From DAOULY01 sp034414595 (GTDB lineage: Bacteria > Chloroflexota > Dehalococcoidia > SZUA-161 > JAUWZY01): a stretch of 64,000 nucleotides of DNA. The stretch lies in assembly GCA_034414595.1 (NCBI GenBank), contig DAOULY010000002.1:1-64000 (forward strand). The letters are read 5' to 3'. A model generated the notes under the pieces. It saw nothing but the letters and a program-made list of their open reading frames with translations, had not been told where the DNA came from and did no database searches. Every line of letters begins with the position of its first letter. Position 1 is the stretch's first letter. Shown piece after piece: positions 8,775-18,193 of this stretch. A program made the position numbers and the translations under genes.

Positions 8775-10532
8775 CTAATCGATGAACCAGACGTAGCCCT
8801 TGCCCCCATCTATTCTTATCTTCTGGCCATCCTTTATCTTCTTGGTTGCCTCACCTGTTCCCACAACTGCTGGTATCCGGTACTCCCGACTTACAATCGC
8901 GGCATGGGTCAGTGGCCCTCCCATATCGGTCACCGCGCCTTTCAGCTTACCGAAGACAGGCGTCCACGCCGGTCCAGTTGCTGTGCATATCAGAATGGTT
9001 CCGGGCTCGACACGATGAAGCTCGGTGATTTCAGTGATGACCCGGGCAACTCCCTCGCTTACACCCGGAGAACCGGGGTAACCAAAGATGTCAACCTTTT
9101 CCTTCGGAGCAACCAGAGGCCCCAACCCGAAGATCTTGATCATCATCGGGTCTTTGACCTCTTCACGGATCCACTCACCGGTAACCTCAGGGGGCGCCTT
9201 GGCAAATGCGGCCTGCCACCTTGACTTGCGCGCCGCGACAAATTCAGTGAAGTCATACCTCCCTTCGGCTGCGACCAAGAACGTAGCCCTGAGTTCATCA
9301 GGATTGATGAAGAAGATATCGCTGGGATCGGCAATAGCACCTACTTTGTTCAGCCGCCGCCCCATTCCCAGCGCCACATAACGCTGGGAGGAAAAGCCCA
9401 TATGCTCGATCCAGTGGTTATGGTCTTCATTCCAGCAGTAGGCGATTTGAGCCATCTTCAGCAAGGTCTTGAATTCCTCCCGTCTCTCCGCTGGGGTTCT
9501 CCTCAGGAATTCAGCTACAGCCTTATCTCGCTCCTCGACGATCTTACGCCGCTCGTCATCATAATCGATCAGGCCTTTAGACAGATAGTCCCTTATAGTT
9601 GCCAGGAGCGGAGTCGGGTCCTCAAGCCAGGTTGCCCTATAGAGTTCGAAGGGATGGGCAGAACGTCTGCCATACACGGCCAGGAACTGGCGCAGCTCAC
9701 CAAGCCACCGCTTTCCACCCACTGCTTTTCCGATCTTGGAAATAAGTTCCTGATCTGGAGTCTCTTTGAAGATGCGATCCAGACCGAGCTCAGCAGCAAG
9801 ATGTGCCAGCTGCCAGAGTCCCCGATCAAATTCATAGATCTTATTGTCGAAGCCTTGAATCATCCTCTGAAAGGAAGGGTCGCTATCATCAACGCCAAAC
9901 AATTCCCTGGTGAGCGCTTCAAAAGCGATATAGGCGCCAAATGTTACATACATGATCTCAAAGTGAATCTCAAAGTGCCGCAGCATTATTTCCAGCAGTT
10001 CAAAGTAGAGATTGAGCAGCTCAACGTTAGATAGCTTTTCCAACTTAGCATTGAACCTCTCAAGGTCGAACGCCCAAGTCTTTAAATTGAAAGTGCCGAT
10101 GCGGGCATAGTTCCTTTGTATCTCACGCAGATAGCTACCTACCTTTCCCTTATGGCGGAAATCGCCCCAGATGGCCTCAAAGTTCTGCTTGAACGGAGCC
10201 GTGTACTGTAAGAAGAAAGCCCGTCTTTCATCCGCCTCTTCAGCAGTTACAGATATGGGTTGACTCGCCGCCAAGTATCCATCCGGATTCAATCTGGTGG
10301 AGGCCCCTTTTGTCACCGGATGCTTTACCCTGGAAGCAGCGCGAAAATATCCATTCTGACGCAGGCAAGCCCAATTCCAGCCAGCCAGCGGAGTAAACGG
10401 GTCAGGCGCATGGACAGTGTCATGCGTCATCCACCACTTGAACCTTTTGAAGTCATCCTCATCCAACGTCCAGTAGCCGAAAGGCCTGTCGACCAGTGCT
10501 TTGTAGGTGCTTCTTTCCCCCGTCGCCTGCAT
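8775..10532 (-). CDS. Second PpsA-like protein (PEP-synthase phosphohistidine half)
   Basis: A 585-residue paralogue of the 145-2010 product. The C-terminal swivelling domain carries TDMGGPLTHAAIVSREYRIP with the likely phospho-His at about residue 543, and ends in KKIKDGQKIRIDGGKG. The N-terminal part is Trp- and Tyr-rich as in the first copy (FGYWTLDEDDFKRFKWWMTH). GGAGAGGAGGAG stands just before the ATG at 10532. It is convergent with the second PpsB-like gene and transcribed from the 10533-10943 gap. Opposite orientation suggests separate regulation from the first set. Confidence 0.75.
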   Translation of the reverse strand: MQATGERSTYKALVDRPFGYWTLDEDDFKRFKWWMTHDTVHAPDPFTPLAGWNWACLRQNGYFRAASRVKHPVTKGASTRLNPDGYLAASQPISVTAEEADERRAFFLQYTAPFKQNFEAIWGDFRHKGKVGSYLREIQRNYARIGTFNLKTWAFDLERFNAKLEKLSNVELLNLYFELLEIMLRHFEIHFEIMYVTFGAYIAFEALTRELFGVDDSDPSFQRMIQGFDNKIYEFDRGLWQLAHLAAELGLDRIFKETPDQELISKIGKAVGGKRWLGELRQFLAVYGRRSAHPFELYRATWLEDPTPLLATIRDYLSKGLIDYDDERRKIVEERDKAVAEFLRRTPAERREEFKTLLKMAQIAYCWNEDHNHWIEHMGFSSQRYVALGMGRRLNKVGAIADPSDIFFINPDELRATFLVAAEGRYDFTEFVAARKSRWQAAFAKAPPEVTGEWIREEVKDPMMIKIFGLGPLVAPKEKVDIFGYPGSPGVSEGVARVITEITELHRVEPGTILICTATGPAWTPVFGKLKGAVTDMGGPLTHAAIVSREYRIPAVVGTGEATKKIKDGQKIRIDGGKGYVWFID

Positions 10533-10687
10533 TTCTCCTCCTCTCCGATTTTTATGTGCTCAAATGGTATCACTGTCAGTTAAGGTTGTCAATGTAATAG
10601 CGCCCTTAGCGGTAGACCCCATCATCAATAGAAATAACAACGAGGTGGCGTCGCTATCACCTAGATCACGGCATCTTTCCTCACCAC

Positions 10688-10857
10688 CTACAGCATCCCA
10701 GCGATATTCCCAATAAAGAGTTCAGGCTTGGTCAGGCAGTCCTCGGCCACTTCTTCCCTGCGCCTCTCCCATAAGGGCAGAGGTTAATCCGCTCCAGGGG
10801 CACCACGGCCTTCCGTCCCTCCCCGGGAAACAGGATGTGGAGTCCTTGACATTTATA
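10688..10857 (-). pseudogene. Decayed coding trace of unknown family in the 10533-10943 gap
   Basis: On the minus strand codons read HILFPGEGRKAVVPLERINL then CPYGRG, after which a one-base shift continues as REEVAEDCLTKPELFIGNIAG with ML and a stop at 10688. The join of two sensible halves in neighbouring frames looks like the frameshifted C-terminus of a lost gene. I do not recognise the family. Nothing else but a promoter-like site is seen in this 411-base gap. Confidence 0.3.
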
Positions 10858-10873
10858 GTGAATAGGGTAGACT
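10846..10873 (+). promoter_or_regulatory. Candidate sigma70-type promoter for the Tm-1-like gene
   Basis: TTGACA (10846-10851), a 16-base spacer and TAGACT (10868-10873). It would give a leader of about 65 bases ahead of ATG 10944. The -35 is perfect; the -10 has two departures from consensus. Confidence 0.45.
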
Positions 10874-10943
10874 TGAATCACAATCGCCCGCAGGCGGCAG
10901 ATTCCAATCCGTCGACATCAGAGCGTTCGCGGAGGAGCCCCTA

Positions 10944-12158
10944 ATGAACAGAAGGATTCTACTCATTGGTACGTTGGATTCCAAGGGGCAGGAAGTGCAG
11001 TTCCTCAGGGAAAAGGTGGAGAACCGAGGTTGGGGCACGCTGGTGTTGGACGTCGGCACCCTGGGGGCACCTCTGTGCCAGCCGGATATCCCTCAAGAGG
11101 AAGTAGCCAAGGCTGGCAGTGAGACTCTGGCACAGATGAAGTCTCATGGGGATAGAAGCTACTCGGTAGCGGTAATGACCCAGGGAGCAATCAAGAAAGC
11201 AGTTGAACTTTACTCGGAGGGAAAACTGGCCGGAGTATTGGCCATCGGGGGCGGGACTGGGACTGCAATTGGCACCGCGGTGATGCGCAGCCTACCCCTG
11301 GGCATTCCCAAGGTGATGGTATCCACCGTAGCTTCTCGGAACATGGCCCCCTACGTGGGAACCCGAGACATCACCATGCTCCACTCTGTAGTGGACCTGG
11401 CCGGGCTTAATGCCATCACGAGGCAGATTCTGGACAATGGCGCCGGGGCCGTGGTGGGGATGGCAGAGAAGGCAAGCATGATCAAGCCCGACAGACCTCT
11501 GGTAGCCGCCACCTCCTTCGGAATCAGTCCCATAAGCGCCCAGCTGGCCGAGCCCCTGTTGCTGGAGAAGGGCTATGAGATGGTCACCTTTCATGCCAAT
11601 GGCATGGGGGGTAGAGCCCTAGAAGAATTGATCGGCGAGGGCTTGTTCGCCGGTGTGCTCGACTTTGTCACCCATGAGTTGGCGGACCAGCTCTACAATG
11701 GCTACTGTGCAGATATCGGTCCCGACCGTCTGGCGACAGCAGCAAAGAGAGGTGTGCCCATTGTCATCGCTCCGGGGGGATTGGACGATATCGTCTTCGC
11801 CTCCGCCGAGGAGGTCCCGGATAAATTGAGAAAGCGCATGATGCACCACCACGATGTACGGGTAGCCATCAGGACGGCAGAGGAAGAACTGGAGATAATC
11901 GCCAACACCATGGCCCAGAGACTGGCAGAGCCCAAGGGCCCAGTGGGCATATTGGCTCCATTGAGAGGATGGTCTGAGGCAGACAAAGAAGGAGGGGTTC
12001 TGTTCGACCCTGAAATGGACCAGTTTTTCATCGACACTCTGAAACGCTTGTTGCCCGCAGGGATATTGCTCCAAGAGGTGGACTGTCACATCAGTGACCC
12101 ACAGTTTATGCAACAGGCAGTGGAGTGGCTGGATGAGATGATACATGGTCGGGGTTAG
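10944..12158 (+). CDS. Tm-1-like ATP-binding protein (UPF0261 family)
   Basis: A 404-residue soluble protein of the UPF0261/Tm-1-like family. Typical family blocks are seen: LIGTLDSKGQEVQFLREKVE at the N-terminus, then GVLAIGGGTGTAIGTAVMRS and GIPKVMVSTVASRNMAPYVG around residues 93-135, and GGLDDIVF later. The N-terminal domain binds ATP in the plant Tm-1 protein; a bacterial reaction is not established. GGAGGAG precedes the ATG. It sits 53 bases before the giant dehydratase-activator gene, suggesting a joint role in CoA-ester or aromatic metabolism, but that is inference. A paralogue with the same blocks is encoded at 25556-26776. Confidence 0.75.
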   Translation: MNRRILLIGTLDSKGQEVQFLREKVENRGWGTLVLDVGTLGAPLCQPDIPQEEVAKAGSETLAQMKSHGDRSYSVAVMTQGAIKKAVELYSEGKLAGVLAIGGGTGTAIGTAVMRSLPLGIPKVMVSTVASRNMAPYVGTRDITMLHSVVDLAGLNAITRQILDNGAGAVVGMAEKASMIKPDRPLVAATSFGISPISAQLAEPLLLEKGYEMVTFHANGMGGRALEELIGEGLFAGVLDFVTHELADQLYNGYCADIGPDRLATAAKRGVPIVIAPGGLDDIVFASAEEVPDKLRKRMMHHHDVRVAIRTAEEELEIIANTMAQRLAEPKGPVGILAPLRGWSEADKEGGVLFDPEMDQFFIDTLKRLLPAGILLQEVDCHISDPQFMQQAVEWLDEMIHGRG

Positions 12159-12170
12159 AAGCGACCAGCT

Positions 12171-12199
12171 TTACAAATTCTGGCAAAATATGATAAAAT
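12171..12199 (+). promoter_or_regulatory. Candidate promoter just before the activator gene
   Basis: TTACAA (12171-12176), 17-base spacer, TAAAAT (12194-12199). The predicted start of transcription would be only a few bases before ATG 12212, and no Shine-Dalgarno-like site is visible, so the message could be nearly leaderless. Readthrough from the upstream gene is equally possible. Confidence 0.35.
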
Positions 12200-12211
12200 C
12201 AGGCTTTGAGA

Positions 12212-15200
12212 ATGGGGTACTCTTTAGGAGTAGACATAGGCTCTGTGAGTGCCAAACTGGCACTCATCGCTGAGAACGGCAAAGCTATCCACCTCGATAC
12301 CGAGCAGATAACTTCCAGTCCCCAGGCCGCAGTCTCCTCGCTCATTTCCAGGCTGGGCCAGAAGTTCGCCCTCGAGGAAATTTCAACTGCTGGCGTCTCT
12401 GGCTCGGGCAAGGGTGTGATCCCTAGAGAGCTCAACTGGTCAGAATACAGCAGCTCGCTGTCGATTGCTGCCGGGCTTCTACACCCCCACCCCGACGCTA
12501 AGACCATCATCCAGATTGGCGGCCAGAGTTCCTTTGTCATCGAGCTGGAAGACGGGCTGAAAAAACCATGGAAGGTGGCGTCAAACCCACTCTGTGCCGC
12601 CGGAACAGGAAGGTTCCTGGAGCAGCAGGCATACCGGATCGGCATCAGCATTGATGATTTCGCCCGCCTAGCGCTGGAATTTGAGGGCACCCCACCGAGG
12701 ATCGCCGCTCGCTGCAGCGTCTTCGCCAAGACCGATCTCATCCATCTACAGCAGAAGGGCGTTCCCATGTCAGCGATGCTCTATGCGCTTTGTGGCAGCA
12801 TCACTCGCATGGTTGTCTCGCTCAAGAGAGGGACTTTTGAGGAGCCCATCTACTTCGTTGGCGGCGTCGCTGCCAACAGTGCCATAGTGAAGGCACTCAA
12901 TGAGACGCTCTCGGCAAGGAATGGGCATCAAGTAGCTGTCATCGTGCCACAGAATCACCTTCACATTGAGGCCTTGGGCTCAGCTTTACTCTCCAAAGAG
13001 TCTGGGAAGAGCGCAACGGTGACCATCCTGCACGAAGCAGATGCCAAGCAACACTATTTTGAGATGCCCAAGCTGGAGAGAGTTACTCAGCTGGATAGCT
13101 GGGAAAGCAAGAGAATAGATGAGCTATTTACAGGATACCTGGGTGTCGATGTCGGTTCCACCAGCACCAAGGCAGTGATACTCGACGAAACGGGCAAGAA
13201 AGTCATGGCCAAGAACTATCTGATGACTGCAGGCAGACCGCTCGATGCAGTCAAGGAGGTCTTCCGGAACTTGCTTCGAGACATCGGCGATAACGCCAGG
13301 ATAGCTGGCGTAGGTGTTACCGGGTCGGGGAGATACTTGGTCGGCAGCTTCATCGGCGCTGACTTGATCAAGAACGAAATCACGGCACAGACCAGAGCCG
13401 CCGCAGAGATAGAGCCGGAAGCAGATATCATCGAGATCGGTGGTCAGGACTCGAAGCTCGTCATCAAGCGAAATGGGATCGTCGTTGACTACCAGATGAA
13501 CAAGGCCTGCGCTGCCGGCACTGGCAGTTTCATAGATGAGCTGGCAGAGCAACTCGGCATCCACGTTCAGAATGGTGAATTTGCCAACCTGGCGTTCCAG
13601 GCACCCCATACCATAGATCTGGGATCAAGATGCGCCGCTTTCATGGCGCAGGCAGTGGCCTCAGCACAGCAGGAAGGTGTGCCGTTGGAGGTGATCACCT
13701 CCAGCCTGTCCAACTCCATTGCCGCGAATTATCTATCCAAGGTAGTAGAGACAAGGAAACTGGGCGATAAGGTGATACTGACAGGGGCTGTATTTTACAA
13801 CGAGGCTGTGGTCTCCGCTTTTCAACAAGCGCTCCCGGGAAAGACGCTGATCGTGGCCGAGCATAAAGAGGTCAGTGGTGCCATAGGTGCAGCACTCCTG
13901 GCCAAGGAGGAAATGTCTGCCCCGGGCTCCAAGTTCAAGGGATTCCAGCAAATCGTTGACACCGAATACACCCTTTCCACCTTCACCTGCAAGGTATGCG
14001 ACAACAACTGCACCATAAGTCGGATGGAAATCCCAGGCGAAAAGCCAGCGTTCTACGGCAGCAGGTGCGACCTCTTCGACAGCACCTTGAGCCGGGAGAA
14101 AATGGAAACTCCATTCGATGAACGCGAGAGGTTGTTATTTGCCGAATACATTGAGGGTAACGGCGCTGGGCCCTCGGTGGGAATTCCCAGGGCGCTGCTG
14201 GTGTACGATTACGCCCCTTTGCTTGTCGCCTTCCTCAATGAACTTGGGGCCAAGGTGGTCATCTCCAGTAAGACCACCAAACAGGTCATGGAGCAAGCCG
14301 TCGAATTGAGCTATACCGACAGTTGCTTCCCCCTAAAGCTGCTGCATGGCCATGCCGCCAGTCTCGGCGATGTTGACTACATTCTCTTTCCCAGTGCCAT
14401 CCGCATGGGTTACAAAGAGGGGGATGAGGACCAAAAGTACACCTGCCCCCTGGTCCAGGCATCACCGTTCATCATACGCCACGCTCTCGATCTCGGAGAA
14501 AAGCTATTGATACCGACAATCGATTTGAGCATGGGCAATGATGACATGTTCGATAACCTGACCAACACAGCAGTGAAGCTGGGGTTCAGCAAGCAACAGG
14601 GGAAGAGGGCAGCCCGGGCAGCTCTCAAAGCGCAACGGGAGTTCGAGGCAGCCCGCGTAGAGCTGGGCCAGAGGCTATTGAAGCAAATTCAGGAAAACGA
14701 CCAGCTGGGCGTGGTGCTTCTCTCCCGCTCCTACATGTCCCAGGATTCAGGAGCCAACCTTGGTATCGCTGAGAAGCTGGCCCAGCTTGGCATGGTACCG
14801 ATACCGCTGGATTGCTTGCCACTTGATTCGGTAGACGTCAAAGAATACACCGACCGGCCCTATTGGTTCTATGAAAGCAAGCTCATCGCTGCTGCCGCCA
14901 TAACTGCGCAAAACCCACGGCTGTACGGGCTGGTGCTGAGCAACTTCGGCTGTGGCCCCAACTCCTTCATAATTAATGAGCTGGAAGACATCATGGGCGG
15001 CAAGCCCTTAGGTCAGCTTGAAATAGATGAACACGCCGCCGAAGCTGGTATTGTCACCCGCCTCGAGGCCTTCGGCGATACAATCAATGCCTTCTCCCGC
15101 TCCAGCAAGCCGGACCAAATCTCAACTTGGGACAAGAAGAACTACAGGGAAGCACCGACCACCGTCAACACCGACGGGGTGCTTCTAATACCGAGAATGT

Positions 15201-16354
15201 GTGCCCACGCTGAGGTGCTGGCAGCAGCAATGCAAGCCTACGGTGTCAATGCCGTTGTGCTTCCCGAGCAAGACGAAAGAAATCTCCTCCATAGCAACAG
15301 GGTGACATCGGGCAAGGAATGCCTGCCCTATCGAGTAACCCTGGGTGACTTTATGAGATTCTACTATGAGAACGGCCACGATGGCATTTACCCCAAGGAC
15401 GTGGAGGGCTTTCTCGGCGCCTCATTCGGGCCGTGCCGCTTTGGCAAATATGCGGTGGAGCAGATCAGACAACTCCGCGAGATCGGCTTCGACCTATCAA
15501 TACGGACCTCGGTATCGCACAATGCCTATCGTGATATAGGTCTAGGCCCGGGATTCGAGCTACTGGCCTGGAAAGGCTTTGTGGCCGTGGATCATCTGGA
15601 GAGGCTCCTCTGGCGCACCCGCCCTTATGAAAAATCAGCAGGAACCACAGATCAGCTTTTCCGCGAATACCTGACCCGAATCGCCGAACGCATCCGCAGC
15701 AAAGAAAACCTGGATGACGTTTTGCAAGCTGCCATCGCCGAGTTCAAGTCGCTCCGCGACCCTGATCTGCCACGAAGGCCTGTTGTCGGGGTCAACGGTG
15801 AGATCTTCCTGCGCTCCAACCCATTCAGCAACAGCAACCTGGTAAGGGAATGCGAGAAGGCTGGCCTTGAAGTCGTAGTTTCTCCAATTGGGGAGTGGTT
15901 TAACTATGTGGCACACCGCAACATCGAAGATGGCATTAGAGAGAGGAGATTGGGGAAGGTCATCAAAGGTTATATCAGAGGGCTTTTACTAAGACGCGAG
16001 GAACGCTCCATAGCGAGGAGCTTCGCCGGAGTGCTCGACACCAAAGACCCCTCCATAAAGGAGTTGCTGGAATTATCGGGACAATATCTCTCACCCAAGT
16101 GTGGCAGCGAGGCCGTTCTCAGCATCGGTGCCGGGGTTGAATGGCTCGAGAACCCACATTTCGCCGGTGTGATATCGGTGATGCCGCACGGCTGCATGCC
16201 CGGAGGCATAGTAGCTGCCATGTCAGAGAAGCTCAGTGCCATGCATGGAAAGCCGTGGATCAACCTCACCTATGATGGCTTCCTGGAAACGACCAATCTG
16301 GCCAAGATCAACAACTTTGCTGAAGTGATAAAATTCTGCAGCAAAGCCCCCTAG
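12212..16354 (+). CDS. Giant 2-hydroxyacyl-CoA dehydratase-type activator (two ASKHA domains, DUF2229, HgdB-like C-terminus)
   Basis: A 1380-residue protein. Residues about 3-260 and 310-575 are two BadF/BadG/HgdC-type ASKHA ATPase domains (LGVDIGSVSAKLAL; YLGVDVGSTSTKAVILDETG). Each keeps both Cys used to hold a shared 4Fe-4S cluster in activators: NPLCAAGTGRF with ARCSVFA, and NKACAAGTGSF with SRCAAFM. The middle (about 640-900) is DUF2229-like, starting GIPRALLVYDYAPLL, and the rest resembles the dehydratase D-component. Such proteins drive electrons at low potential, using ATP, into 2-hydroxyacyl-CoA dehydratases or benzoyl-CoA-type reductases. No separate dehydratase gene is adjacent. 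Having both the activator and a substrate-like module in one chain is known for this long family; its substrate is unknown. Confidence 0.8.
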   Translation: MGYSLGVDIGSVSAKLALIAENGKAIHLDTEQITSSPQAAVSSLISRLGQKFALEEISTAGVSGSGKGVIPRELNWSEYSSSLSIAAGLLHPHPDAKTIIQIGGQSSFVIELEDGLKKPWKVASNPLCAAGTGRFLEQQAYRIGISIDDFARLALEFEGTPPRIAARCSVFAKTDLIHLQQKGVPMSAMLYALCGSITRMVVSLKRGTFEEPIYFVGGVAANSAIVKALNETLSARNGHQVAVIVPQNHLHIEALGSALLSKESGKSATVTILHEADAKQHYFEMPKLERVTQLDSWESKRIDELFTGYLGVDVGSTSTKAVILDETGKKVMAKNYLMTAGRPLDAVKEVFRNLLRDIGDNARIAGVGVTGSGRYLVGSFIGADLIKNEITAQTRAAAEIEPEADIIEIGGQDSKLVIKRNGIVVDYQMNKACAAGTGSFIDELAEQLGIHVQNGEFANLAFQAPHTIDLGSRCAAFMAQAVASAQQEGVPLEVITSSLSNSIAANYLSKVVETRKLGDKVILTGAVFYNEAVVSAFQQALPGKTLIVAEHKEVSGAIGAALLAKEEMSAPGSKFKGFQQIVDTEYTLSTFTCKVCDNNCTISRMEIPGEKPAFYGSRCDLFDSTLSREKMETPFDERERLLFAEYIEGNGAGPSVGIPRALLVYDYAPLLVAFLNELGAKVVISSKTTKQVMEQAVELSYTDSCFPLKLLHGHAASLGDVDYILFPSAIRMGYKEGDEDQKYTCPLVQASPFIIRHALDLGEKLLIPTIDLSMGNDDMFDNLTNTAVKLGFSKQQGKRAARAALKAQREFEAARVELGQRLLKQIQENDQLGVVLLSRSYMSQDSGANLGIAEKLAQLGMVPIPLDCLPLDSVDVKEYTDRPYWFYESKLIAAAAITAQNPRLYGLVLSNFGCGPNSFIINELEDIMGGKPLGQLEIDEHAAEAGIVTRLEAFGDTINAFSRSSKPDQISTWDKKNYREAPTTVNTDGVLLIPRMCAHAEVLAAAMQAYGVNAVVLPEQDERNLLHSNRVTSGKECLPYRVTLGDFMRFYYENGHDGIYPKDVEGFLGASFGPCRFGKYAVEQIRQLREIGFDLSIRTSVSHNAYRDIGLGPGFELLAWKGFVAVDHLERLLWRTRPYEKSAGTTDQLFREYLTRIAERIRSKENLDDVLQAAIAEFKSLRDPDLPRRPVVGVNGEIFLRSNPFSNSNLVRECEKAGLEVVVSPIGEWFNYVAHRNIEDGIRERRLGKVIKGYIRGLLLRREERSIARSFAGVLDTKDPSIKELLELSGQYLSPKCGSEAVLSIGAGVEWLENPHFAGVISVMPHGCMPGGIVAAMSEKLSAMHGKPWINLTYDGFLETTNLAKINNFAEVIKFCSKAP

Positions 16355-16364
16355 TCCAGTCACC

Positions 16365-17069
16365 TCACATGAACTTGGCATTCCACAATTCGGTAAAGCG
16401 AGTACAAAAATCCTTCAAGTCGCGTACGTGCTCCTCTGCTAAGAATTCATCCTCATAAAGCGCAGCGGCAATCCTCCGCTGAATGTCAGCCACCTCGGTT
16501 AGGAACTCCTGATCAGTCAGGTATGTCTTTAACGTGTCCAGCCGGGAGTTGAGCTCCTTGACCCGGGTACGGGTATTACAGCAGTTATTGTTAATATCCA
16601 GAATAACCCGGAATGAGTTTGCCAGTTTCTGGGCATCAGCGGCGGAGTGCCGGCCCTTCAACGTCGACTCCAATTCCAGGCTCTCAACCATCCTGGCCAG
16701 GTCCTCAAATAGTGGGGCGGCTTCAACCTTTATCTCCATTTCAGTATTCCCCACCCTTATCATGGAGTCATTTTTTACTTCAGCCGGGTCACTTCCCATC
16801 TTGCGACGCCAGTTGGGTAAAAGCCGATTGTTCAGCATGGTTCCGTTGCTGCTGCCCATGTCCTTTATCAGTAATTTGCCCGATTCCGTATAGATCATAG
16901 CGTGTCTTTTTGAGACTGAAGAATCCTGGGTGCCGATAAGTACCTGCCGGCCTTCTGTGTGCAGTGCCACCTCCCAATTATCACCCACCCTGCCTATTTC
17001 CACAGAGCCATTGATCGGGAATTCCCTAGCGAGCTTGTCGTCTCCCACTACTGCTAAGCGGGCTTTCAT
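16365..17069 (-). CDS. FHA-domain protein
   Basis: A 234-residue cytosolic protein. The N-terminal 95 residues are a forkhead-associated domain with the canonical phosphothreonine-binding features: GSVEIGRVGD, SSVSKRHAMIY and MGSSNGTMLNN. The remaining 130 residues are predicted helical, with no recognised motif. FHA domains bind phosphothreonine, so the natural partner is the Ser/Thr kinase whose gene ends 4 bases upstream. It is the last gene of a five-gene minus-strand operon (24018 down to 16365) and ends tail to tail with the giant activator gene. Confidence 0.8.
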   Translation of the reverse strand: MKARLAVVGDDKLAREFPINGSVEIGRVGDNWEVALHTEGRQVLIGTQDSSVSKRHAMIYTESGKLLIKDMGSSNGTMLNNRLLPNWRRKMGSDPAEVKNDSMIRVGNTEMEIKVEAAPLFEDLARMVESLELESTLKGRHSAADAQKLANSFRVILDINNNCCNTRTRVKELNSRLDTLKTYLTDQEFLTEVADIQRRIAAALYEDEFLAEEHVRDLKDFCTRFTELWNAKFM

Positions 17070-17073
17070 CAGC

Positions 17074-18180
17074 TCAATGCTCCTTGACGTGCTTCAAAGC
17101 TTTCTCCAGCTCCTCGGCGAGGGCGGAGACATCTTGATACCTGTCTTCTTTCTTCTTAGCAATGGCCCTGAGAACTATCTTGTCCAGTTCATCAGGGATG
17201 CCGCCAACCGCCTTGCTCGGGGCTTCGACCTCCTCATTTAGTATTTGGGTCACCGTAGCTCCGGGCTCATCGCTGGTGATAACCCAACGGCCGGCGAGCA
17301 TCTCGTATAGTACTGTACCCAGTTGATAAATATCAGTCCGCCAGTCAACCTCGCCAAATTTCGAGCTGGCGAGCTGCTCCGGCGCAGAGTAGGCCAAGGT
17401 GCCCTTGAACCCAGCGGCACTGGAGGAACGGTCCAGCAATACCTTTCCCAGGCCCCAGTCAGTAAACTTGGGGGTATCCTCAGAGTCAAAGAGAATGTTC
17501 TCAGGCTTGATGTCTCTGTGAATAACTCCATGATGGTGGGCATAAAAGAGCGCATGCGCCAGTTTGGCCGCAATGTCCAGGGATTGAGCCACACTCAGGC
17601 TGCCAATTTTGCCCCTGAGCGAACCATTCTCCATACACTCCATAGCGAGCCAGGGATAGGGCCTGGCCCCATATTCGTGCACTTTGACGATATGGTCATG
17701 GTTCAGCTTGCTCCACAGCTCAGCTTCCTTAAGGAAGTCGGTGGGAACAAAGGTCTCATTGGCCGCGAGACGGGGTACTTTGAGCGCGACCACGAGCCCA
17801 TCGTCTCGCTCCGCACGATGCACATCGGCGAATCCTCCAGACCCCAACTTCTCATGGATAGTGTACCTGGCCAATTCCGCCGATAGCTCCAAGGGCGGCA
17901 CTTCAGGCCCAAACCCGGCGATAGCGGACGGCCAGCCAGAAGGCGAACTGCCACGATATTCGGCCACCTTTTGTTTCAGAGTAGAGAGATCCTTCTCTAC
18001 CTCATCAACCAGACCGGGAGACCTCAATTTCTGCCTCATGGAATCCATATCGGAGCCGAAAACCTGCGGAGGTGCATTCAGCGCGTTCAACTCGATGGTC
18101 GCCTGTTCCAGTCTCTCAATCTTCTTCTCGAACTCCCTGAATTCCTTCTCCGCCTGTTTGGAAAGCTTCATCTCGATCAC
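17074..18180 (-). CDS. Serine/threonine protein kinase with N-terminal coiled coil
   Basis: A 368-residue protein. Residues 1-60 are rich in charged heptads and likely form a coiled coil; the kinase domain runs from about 107 to the end. Seen are the Gly loop LGSGGFADVHRAE, the VALKVPR lysine, HRDIKPENILFD with the catalytic Asp, and SAPEQ. The metal-binding DFG is changed to DWG (FTDWGLGK), which is tolerated since the Asp stays. There is no PASTA domain or membrane segment, unlike PknB. Downstream FHA protein and upstream surface protein suggest a phosphorylation relay around cell-surface assembly. The gene is 13 bases downstream of the Fn3 protein gene. Confidence 0.85.
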   Translation of the reverse strand: MIEMKLSKQAEKEFREFEKKIERLEQATIELNALNAPPQVFGSDMDSMRQKLRSPGLVDEVEKDLSTLKQKVAEYRGSSPSGWPSAIAGFGPEVPPLELSAELARYTIHEKLGSGGFADVHRAERDDGLVVALKVPRLAANETFVPTDFLKEAELWSKLNHDHIVKVHEYGARPYPWLAMECMENGSLRGKIGSLSVAQSLDIAAKLAHALFYAHHHGVIHRDIKPENILFDSEDTPKFTDWGLGKVLLDRSSSAAGFKGTLAYSAPEQLASSKFGEVDWRTDIYQLGTVLYEMLAGRWVITSDEPGATVTQILNEEVEAPSKAVGGIPDELDKIVLRAIAKKKEDRYQDVSALAEELEKALKHVKEH

Positions 18181-18193
18181 CTCTTCCTTTGCC

